A stretch of 64,000 nucleotides of DNA from Argyresthia goedartella. Taxonomy: Eukaryota > Arthropoda > Insecta > Lepidoptera > Argyresthiidae. A program made the position numbers and the translations under genes. The notes beneath the pieces are model-generated. The model ran no database searches. It worked only from the letters and a program-made list of their open reading frames with translations, and was not told the DNA's origin. Every line of letters starts with the position of its first letter. The stretch's first letter is position 1. The stretch covers positions 21,694,552 through 21,758,551 of the forward strand of contig OX463832.1 of the NCBI GenBank assembly GCA_949825045.1. Direction: 5' to 3'. Below, piece after piece: positions 43,721 to 51,638 of this stretch.

Positions 43721-43979
43721 TAATAATAACAATACCTTGGACACTATTTACACACACTGATCTAGCCCCAAACTAGGATTCCCTGTATCTAGGGTACTAG
43801 ACAACGATACACATACTTATATAGACACATATTATACATAGATAGATAAACAACCATGACTAGGGTACAAACATCTGTTCTCATCAAACAAATATTTGCC
43901 CCCATCGGGACTCGAACCCGGGACCCTTGGCTTCGTAGGCAGGGTCACTGCCGACTCGGTCATTCGGGTCGTCAAGTTC
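43721..43979 (-). mobile_element. tRNA-derived SINE, copy 2
   Basis: Same family as 471-737, with A box (GAATGACCGAGTCGG, slightly mutated) and B box (GGGTTCGAGTCCC). The 8-bp repeat GGGTAATA (43718-43725 and 43980-43987) is the target duplication and overlaps the AT-rich tail. Confidence 0.85.
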
Positions 43980-44039
43980 GGGTAATAGAAATAATTGTAC
44001 AAAGTTTTAACCGTCGGAGTTCATTAGTTAACGAGATAT

Positions 44040-44295
44040 TAATAATAATAATAATACCTTGGACACCATTTACACACATTGATCTAGCCCCAAACTAGGA
44101 TTCCCTGTATCTTGGGTACTAGACAACGATACACATACTTATATAGATAAATATTATACTTATGTAGATAAACAACCATGACTAGGGTACAAACATCACT
44201 TCTCATCAAACAAATATTTTCCCACACCGGGACTCGAACCCGGGACCCTTGGTTTCGTAGGCAGCGTCACTGCCGACTCGGCCATTCGGGTCGTC
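44040..44295 (-). mobile_element. tRNA-derived SINE, copy 3
   Basis: Same family and orientation, only 60 bp from copy 2. A and B boxes are intact, with an (ATT)n tail at 44040-44057. The target duplication is not clear (ATTAA-like words on both sides). Confidence 0.82.
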
Positions 44296-44299
44296 AAAT

Positions 44300-44751
44300 T
44301 TTTATTAAATTAATTATTAAAGTTTCAATTTTTTTTTTATGAACACCGCCATAACTAATTTTACGCGGTATGAACGCATCTTATTTTATATTACATTTGG
44401 TTCTTGCTATGCTAAAAGCGTGTGTCAATGCTTGGATTGACGGTTTTTTTTTTTTAATTTTGTAAACCGTGTCGTCGAAACTTTTTTCACAAATTCTGTC
44501 GTCGTCATTTTGAAAATTTGACATTGACATTTGCAGAGTTACATGGATTAATTCCAAGGCTGAAGTCCACAACATTCGTGGCATTATGAAACTGGACCCT
44601 GAGGGCACAGTGGGAACATTCCGGTGCCACAAAGCCAGGTGTAGATACGGAAGAATAATTTCGCCCAGGATAGAGAATACTACTGTGCAAGGGTTCAATG
44701 TAGCTCATACAAAGATGAAATGATCCTATCCGAGACCACAATTCGGCTCAC
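44300..44751. other. No gene recognised
   Basis: A plus-strand frame at about 44570-44730 reads MKLDPEGTVGTFRCHKARC and further Arg/Thr-rich residues. I do not recognise it. The minus-strand frames at 44381-44741 look like shadows. Confidence 0.35.
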
Positions 44752-45280
44752 CTTTAGCGGATGACCTACTCGCTGGGGCGTCCAAACTTTTTTAGCATCA
44801 TGTTGGGGTAATTTGATCATCTTCCTGAAAGTTTCAGGGTGCGGAATTCAATAGTTTTTAAGATACATTTTTTTGAAAATCTTTGTAAAATGATGTAACG
44901 CAACGCAAATAATATGTTTAAATCTTGTCTGTGGTCAAAATACATTACCTACATTTCGTTGTACGCATATTTGAAAAGATGAGATTTCTCTAAAAAAAGG
45001 AGGAAATGTGGAAACTTTTTTTAATAATACCTATTTTAATAAAAACGTTCATTTAAGTTGCAATTTATGTTTGTTTATTTATGTTACGTCAATCAAAGTT
45101 AATTTAGTATTTCTTTCGTAAAATATCACTTTTGATAATAAAAAAGTTGTCATTTTTGTTTAAAACGGAACGCATTTTGTTGGGGCGTTTTGCCGCGTTT
45201 TTGGTTGGGCGGCAAAGTAGTAGTCCCTTTTCTAGTAGTTTCGCGAATGTTCTATTTTCTTGTTCTCTCGATATTTACAA

Positions 45281-45529
45281 GCAAAAACAACTGGCTAGAG
45301 TAGGTTATTGTGGCTACTTTTCAATCGGGTTATAGGTTATGTTAGAACGTTTAAGAAGCTAAACCGGAGCGTATGCAAACAAAAACGATTGGCTAGAGTA
45401 GGTTATTGTGGCTACTTTTCAATCGGGTTATAGGTTATGTTAGAATGTTGAAGAAGCTAAACCGGAGCGGAGCGCAGCGTATGCAAACAAAAAAGATTGG
45501 CTAGAGTAGGTTATTGTGGATACTTTTCA
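45281..45529. repeat. ~100-bp tandem repeat, 2.5 units
   Basis: The units share GCAAACAAAAACGATTGGCT, AGAGTAGGTTATTGTGGCTA, CTTTTCAATCGGGTTATAGG and AAGCTAAACCGGAGCG. The second unit has an extra GAGCGCAGC step. High similarity suggests recent duplication. Confidence 0.9.
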
Positions 45530-45611
45530 TTTAAATTTTGATGATAGCATTATGGAGCATTTGTGGAGGAGAAAGGTGTCGAGGCAGAAAAATGACCCTT
45601 TCGAAGAAAGC

Positions 45612-45845
45612 AACTAGGCATTTCCGCGCGGGGGGGGAGAGTAGTAGGGGGGGGCATCTACCCCCTTCCCCCTCCCCCCACATAAAGATCAAGGTCAGTC
45701 TAAATTTTGTTTTAATTTAACAACATAACCTCAAAACTTTAAATAAAATCATATCTCAGAAACTAGGCATTTCCGCGGGGGGGGAGTAGTAGGGGGGGCA
45801 TCTACCCCCCTCCCCCAACCCCCCCTCCCCCCCTCAGGGTCAACA
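45612..45845. repeat. Duplicated module with G and C runs
   Basis: Two copies of ACTAGGCATTTCCGCG are each followed by runs of 7-9 G, AGTAGTA, another G run, CATCTA and long C runs. Each copy can fold on itself through G-run/C-run pairing, and the G runs could form quadruplexes. Confidence 0.9.
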
Positions 45846-45879
45846 AAAGTAGGTCATCCGCTAAAGTCCTTCCATAAAA

Positions 45880-47150
45880 TCATTACGGAGTTAGAAATAA
45901 AGCGTTGTATCTATTAAGATCATACTTAAGCAATAGAAATCAACAGGCAGAAGTCAACGGTGTTAAAGCTGATGGATCGGGAGTAAAAATTGGCGTTCCA
46001 CAAGGTTCCATATTAGGCCCTTTCTTATTCCTGGTATATATTAACGATCTGCCTTTCATGGTGGAGAAATTGACTGATATAGTGATGTTTGCTGATGACA
46101 CTTCACTGGTCTTCAAAATTGAAAGACAAAAAGAAGATTATGATGATTTTAATGGAGTATTGCCTTTAACCTTGAATTCGTTCACAGTTAATAATTTATT
46201 GTTAAATGCTGGTAAAACCAAATGTATCAAATTCTTACTTCCAAATTTCAGGCAAGTTGAGACCAGTTTGGTGTTAGACAGCAGCACGTTAGAATTAGTA
46301 AATGACACGAAGTTTCTTGGAATAACCATTGATAGCAAATTACAGTGGGGACCCCACATAGACAAATTGGCAGGTAAATTAAGTTCTGCGGCTTACGCTG
46401 TTCGGAACATCAAGACAAAACACGGATGTGGCTACATCTAGGCTAGTATATTTTAGTTACTTTCATAGTGTCATGTCCTATGGTAACTTGTTGTGGGGGA
46501 GCAGCGGATATTCAAACTATTTTTATTTTACAGAAAAGAGCTATTCGAGCAATTTATAATTTAAAACGCACAGACTCCTTATGAGAGCTTTTTAAAGAAA
46601 TTGACATAATAACTGTAGCTAGTCAATTAATTTTCGAAAACATAATGTAGGTATGTGCGCAAGAACCTTACAACATTTGCCAAACTTAGCGATAGCTGTA
46701 ATATTAACCCAAGAAATAATCACAGACTACTTGCGCCCCGGTTTAGACTCGCGAAGGTTAGCAATTCTTTCAATGCATTCTCTACTACAACAAGATACCT
46801 CTGGAGATCTTGAAATTGCCATTTGAGCAATTTAAAAAGCATGTTAAAGCGACTTTGTCGAAAAAGGGATACTACAATGTTCAAGATTACTTAAATGACG
46901 GGACTGTATGGGGTTAATCTGGCTCAATACAGACGTTGCTGTTAATAGTTTTGTAATTATTTATTCCTACTTATTAATTATGATATAATGATATTATAAA
47001 ATTTGTATAAGTTAAGCACAAGCAATTTTTAAAAGAGATCCAAAAATCAATCTGTGGGAGTTTCTACGCCCTTCTTCTCCCACAGTAGTCCAATGTAGAG
47101 AAATGGCAAAAAATGACGATTGCTAAGTATATGTAAATATCTACAGTAAA
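45880..47150 (+). pseudogene. LINE D copy 3: RT second half and 3' UTR
   Basis: The copy starts inside the RT (HYGVRNKALYLLRSYLSNRN), so it is 5'-truncated. It keeps GVPQGSILGPFLFLVYINDL and the catalytic F-A-D-D (MFADDTSLVFKIERQ). A frameshift at about 46415 (INIKTKHGC) and more breaks follow; the thumb runs in shifted frames to the stop at about 46917. The 3' UTR stem is intact (47052-47085). By eye it is more than 90% identical to copy 1. Confidence 0.9.
47052..47085 (+). ncRNA. LINE D 3' stem-loop, copy 3
   Basis: CTGTGGGAG (47052-47060) pairs perfectly with CTCCCACAG (47077-47085) across a 16-nt pyrimidine-rich loop. Confidence 0.65.
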
Positions 47151-47317
47151 AAAAGACATTTAGAATTTGGAATCTGTAAATTTCATTAGGGCTATAAAGC
47201 AATTTTATAATAAGTATATTGTATTATTTAATAAATAAAAAAATATGTAAATTATTATTGTTTTTTTTCAAACTTTTAGTTAGTGTGTGTGAAGCGAGCT
47301 AGGCTAACTCAAGTTGT

Positions 47318-47545
47318 TTCACAGAACCAAGGTTGCATAGGTCACTTCTGTTTGAATACAAAAGGTAGGTTACAACGTTGAGAACCACCGGGAGCCGAGC
47401 GAAGCGGAGCGGAGTGAGGCGACCCTATGTAGTTTCACAGTACCGAATCGGTGGCTATAGATCACTTTCTGTTTAAATACTAAAGAAAGGTTTGTTAGTT
47501 CACAACTTTGAGAACCACCGGGAGCCGAGTGAAACTGAGATTTTT
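47318..47545. repeat. Diverged ~130-bp tandem duplication
   Basis: Two blocks each contain TTTCACAG(A/T)ACC, AGGTCACTT(C/T)(C/-)TGTTT(G/A)AATAC, AGAACCACCGGGAGCCGAG. An unassigned repeat family. Confidence 0.7.
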
Positions 47546-47564
47546 CTGCAAAAACTGCACTAGA

Positions 47565-47770
47565 TAAATTTGAAGGTCAATGAACATCATGTAAACTGCA
47601 AAATTGACAATTTTCTGCAAATAATCTATAAAGTTCAAGGTCATGGTCAATGACCTTATGTTTCAAGGTCAGTGAGCTCGAGGACAATGAACGTTGACCG
47701 ATGTCACTTGATTTTTTTGGGGAAAATGAGCGAAAGTTCAAGTTCAAGGTCGATGACCTCGAGGTCAGTA
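47565..47770. promoter_or_regulatory. Cluster of AAGGTCA half-sites
   Basis: TCAAGGTCA-type words occur at about 47636 and 47667, TCAAGGTCG at about 47741, and further GGTCA or TGACC words at 47573, 47648, 47655, 47751 and 47762. This is the monomer nuclear-receptor site (FTZ-F1/ERR type). It lies in repeat DNA next to no gene, so function is only a possibility. Confidence 0.35.
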
Positions 47771-48491
47771 AACTTTGCATTACATCTCAAAAAATCGGAA
47801 AAATCTGTCGTTTCCCCACCCTAATACTCCCACATCCCCACGTCTCCCGAAGGCTTGAAATGGCGATTTAAAATAAATATAACTCGAAAACTAACAATTT
47901 CCGACGGTTCGCGTATTTTGCAATCGTCTTAGAATACACTAATTATGCATAGAAAAATCAGCATAAGCATCTGAAACCGCGGTCTTTCTAAAGTCCTTCC
48001 CGAACTGCACAGACAAAATAGGGGCGGCACGCAGACGGGCGTCGGCGTTCGAAATTTGAATGTCATAATATGACAAATTTTGGTACATTATGGTCATAAT
48101 TTATCAATATTCAGAGAAGAAATAAGTTTTTACCAAGAAGTTTATCATTATGCTGATCGTAACGTGCGGTTTTTGGACACAGTAAAGAGGGTTTATGATG
48201 CGTGTGAAGATGAATACAAATACGTTTATTTTGCCAAAATAGATTACAATAATGAAAACTTACTAATAACATGTGTGGGTACTTAGATAAATTTTGATAA
48301 AGTTAACTGCGATCTCCGCACTAGGCTAACCGGTATCCCGGAGACCGTCACAAATCGAGTGCCATGAACATATCGATCGTTAGTGCAAAATGGCGAATTG
48401 TGTTGCATTGATTAATTTCATTACGTGTTAGATTTAGTGTGAGTTATGACTAGTCCAGTAATGCAAAATGACTAGTTCCGTAATACAATAA
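47771..48491. other. Orphan 68-codon frame; otherwise nothing recognised
   Basis: A plus-strand frame at 48080-48286 starts MVHYGHNLSIFREEISFYQE and is rich in Asp, Tyr and Val. Its composition looks more protein-like than most short frames here, but I know no family. The rest holds no feature I can support. Confidence 0.3.
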
Positions 48492-50136
48492 AATCAATCA
48501 CACTTTGAATGACAAACTGATAGAACCAAAACTAAAGCAACCAACACCAATGATTACTATGCAATACTACAGACCTATAAAACCTATTGAATGGGCGCCA
48601 TTGTAACGCTTGTTGTGAGTCTGAGTAAAACAAAACACTAATTAACAGATTTACGATGTTAAATTAAAAAAACTACAGAATGCCCAATAATTAGTTATGC
48701 GTTAATTTAGATCTCAGGGATGAGTACTAGATTTCACAAATGTAGGTAAGCCGTGTCCACTTAACACTGTCTTGATAGGCAACCACTTCCCGGTAGCTGT
48801 GCGGCAGGAGTTGGCGCGCGTCTTGTGACGTCACCGATGTAGTCCGGAGTCAGGCAGGGCGGATCAGCAGCGCAAAGTGGCCATCAGGGTCCCAATGTAA
48901 TTTGTTGGGCAGTTAAAACCCTTAAATTTCTGATTCGGGGATTGGACATTCTGCAAAAAGTCTAATTCCACGTTACTGCCTGCAACATCGAAGCGTTACT
49001 AACAGGGAGGCTACCAAAAGCATTAAATAATTATAAATGATGTCGCAGTAGTATAGAAAAATCAGTTTAGGTATGGAAAGTGGAAGCACTAAATTACATC
49101 GTGTAATAAAACTAGTGGCCCTGTTGGCAGTACCTCGCTCGAGTCGAGTCGCACGTTCGATTGCGCTAACATCTGTTTCTGTGTCGCTCTGTAATATTAG
49201 TCCAGTAATCCTGCTTAATAGCTTGCTTAAAATCATATTATATATCATTCGTTAGTGCTTTTTAGTGCCTTCAAATCTGTGCTAATACAAAGTGTTGATT
49301 ATTAGTAATTAGCCTGGAAAAGCCATCCAAGATCGGATAGTACAGCAAACCTCTCGCGCCGTACCGCTGTCTCTGTATAGCGTCGCGCTGTCTGCAGATC
49401 ACTGCGCCTGGGTCACCGACTACGTCACACACAAGCCAACGACGGCGTGCCCCGCTCGCTACTTCTCATCGCTCTGCAACCGTTCGTCCGTGAGTCAGCG
49501 CATGGACAATGATTTGCTTGGCCTGTAAGAAACCGCGCTTTCTTACACTTTCCATACCTAAACTGATTTTTCTATACTACTGCGACATCATTTATAATTA
49601 TTTAATGCTTTTGGTAGCCTCCCTGTTAGTAACGCTTCGATGTTGCAGGCAGTAACGTGGAATTAGACTTTTTGCAGAATGTCCAATCCCCGAATCAGAA
49701 ATTTAAGGGTTTTTACTGCCCAACAAATTACACTGGGACCCTGATGGCCACTTTGCGCTGCTGATCCGCCCTGCCTGACTCCGGACTACATCGGTGACGT
49801 CACAAGACGCGCGCCAACTCCTGCCGCACAGCTACCGGGAAGTGGTTGCCTATCAAGACAGTGTTAAGTAGACACGGCTTACCTACATTTGTGAAATCTA
49901 GTACTCATCCCTGAGATCTAAATTAACGCATAACTAATTATTGGGCATTCTGTAGTTTTTTTAATTTAACATTGTAAATCTGTTATTTAGTGTTTTGTTT
50001 TACTCAGACTCACAACAAGCGTTACAATGGCGCCCATTCAATAGGTTTTATAGGTCTGTAGTATTGCATAGTAATCATTGGTGTTGGTTGCTTTAGTTTT
50101 GGTTCTATCAGTTTGTCATTCAAAGTGTGATTGATT
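48492..50136. repeat. Large inverted repeat: 591-bp arms, 463-bp spacer
   Basis: The left arm (48492-49082) and right arm (49546-50136) have the same length and are about 98-99% identical in inverted orientation; only scattered substitutions were seen. The spacer (49083-49545) is unique in the window. Neither arm encodes a protein. No target duplication flanks the structure. A transcript through it would form a long double-stranded RNA hairpin. A foldback transposon, an inverted solo-LTR pair or an assembly artefact are possible explanations. Confidence 0.93.
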
Positions 50137-50321
50137 GTAAAGGCTGGGACTGGCGTAGACAAAATCACTGAGCACTTGAACACTATCGGTCCCACCGATA
50201 ATTGCTCAGTCGAGGTGCTAAAGGGGAGACTACGCCTCTTTCAAGCTGGGAGTCCCGGCCAAGAAAGTACGACGAGCTATAACGCAAGACAGCTACACGA
50301 TGTGGCGGGCTATGTGACGAT
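50137..50321 (+). other. Unassigned open segment after the inverted repeat
   Basis: A frame at 50131-50331 reads KAGTGVDKITEHLNTIGPTD and VEVLKGRLRLFQAG. A SAP-like helix-extension-helix at the start of a BEL Gag is a guess only. Confidence 0.3.
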
Positions 50322-51630
50322 GTGCAGGTGATATTTGCTATCGTGTCTAATAATTATATTAAATTATTGTGTATAGTAGTGTACATTAGACCATCGTCTT
50401 CAGATTCGCATTATACCAAGGTGTTCGAAATAACAGAGAGTGTTGTAGTTAAATATAAGAACCTAAATGCAATTGTTATTGGTGATCTTAACCTGAATTC
50501 TTGTGGACTGAACCCTCTTCCTCAATTTGAATATTTACTACAAGTTTGCAATATAAAGCAATTCAATACAGTTAAAAATTGTAATGATGGATTACTAAAT
50601 CTGGTGCTTAGTAATATGGGCATTGGTCGGATCGATGTGTCTGGAGAGGTGGAACCGCTGACGCGACCTGTGGACAGGTACCACCCGCCGCTAGAGCTGA
50701 GCGAGCGTTTTCTGCGTCCTGAGCCGCGCGCGCTACCGCCGCTGTCGCCGACGCCGTCGCCCGACCCACCCGATAGACCACAGTGGAACTTCCGCAAACC
50801 AGACTTTACTAAGTTATATTCTTCTCTTGCCTCTCTTGATTGGAGCGATCTATATGCATCCGATGACGTTGATCAAGCCACTGATTTCTTGTACGAAAAG
50901 TTATATTAATGTATAGATGATTGTGTTCCAAGTAAACAGCGTAAAGGCGCGAGGACTCGGTATGTGTATCCGAAGTGGTTCACGCCCGATATCATACGCA
51001 ACATTAAGAAAACAACTTTCATCTCAAGCGGTATAGAGCTGAGGGCAAGGAGTCTAATAAGGAAATGTTCCGTTATATTATAGAAGTCACGTTAAGTACC
51101 TAATAGACAAAACATACTCTGAGTACATACGGCTAGCTGAGAATGACATCAAAAGTGACCCCACTACTTTTTGTAATTTTATTAGGGACCAACGGACGAC
51201 GAAACAGACATGTGACGAATATGACTATGACGGCAAGACTTGAAGCTGACCCTGCCGAGCGGAGAGCCGGAACGGGTAACAGCTCGTCGCGTGTAGCGAT
51301 TGACTGCATTACAATGACTTACATACGACGTGCAGGGCCACGACTTAAACCTCGTTCCTCTGCAGGGCCTGACGGCATTACGCCTTTCCTCGTTAGAGAC
51401 TGTCTATCTGCACTCGAACTAGCACTTGGGTACCTTATCAATTTAGCCCTCAAATCTGCAGTCTACCCAAGGCGCTGGAAAACGTCGCGAGTCACTCCTG
51501 TGCTCAAAGACGGCTCCAGGTCGGAAGTATAAAATTACAGACCTATAGCCGTCCTCTCGGTATTCGGGAAGGTGTTTGAATCTATCGTCAACCATCACAT
51601 AACGGAACAAATATGCGGGCTACTATCCGA
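50322..51630 (+). pseudogene. LINE fragment: EN C-terminus and RT start
   Basis: The frame 50322-50909 shows VVYIRPSSSDSHYTKVFE, AIVIGDLNLNSCGLN and DGLLNLVLSNMG, followed by a GC-rich Pro/Arg insertion (LSERFLRPEPRALPPL) and the linker WNFRKPDFTKLYSSL. After several frameshifts the RT entry is visible: RKGARTRYVYPKWFTPDII, SAGPDGITPFLVRDCLSALE, RRWKTSRVTPVLKDGS and NYRPIAVLSVFGKVFES (up to about 51600). The catalytic core is absent because BEL sequence starts at about 51640. The C-terminal LINE fragment at 57045 may be the other end of the same family. Confidence 0.8.
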
Positions 51631-51638
51631 CTGCTAAC

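Larger units (their letters stand above)
44752..45866. mobile_element. Inverted-terminal element with tandem repeats, no ORF
   Basis: CTTTAGCGGATGACCTACT at 44752-44770 is repeated exactly as its reverse complement at 45848-45866. This gives perfect 19-bp terminal inverted repeats around 1115 bp. The interior has a ~100-bp tandem repeat (45281-45529) and a duplicated G/C-run module (45612-45690 and 45761-45845). No transposase is encoded and no target duplication is clear. It would be a non-autonomous DNA transposon of unassigned superfamily. Confidence 0.8.

Noticed and set aside
470..44295. Functional tRNA genes at the B-box sites (about 680, 4455, 42700, 43920, 44235)
   Set aside because: The acceptor and anticodon stems do not fold, and the segments continue into SINE bodies with simple tails or target duplications.
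48492..50136. LTR pair of a retrotransposon
   Set aside because: The arms are inverted to each other, not direct, and no TG...CA ends or primer-binding site are visible.
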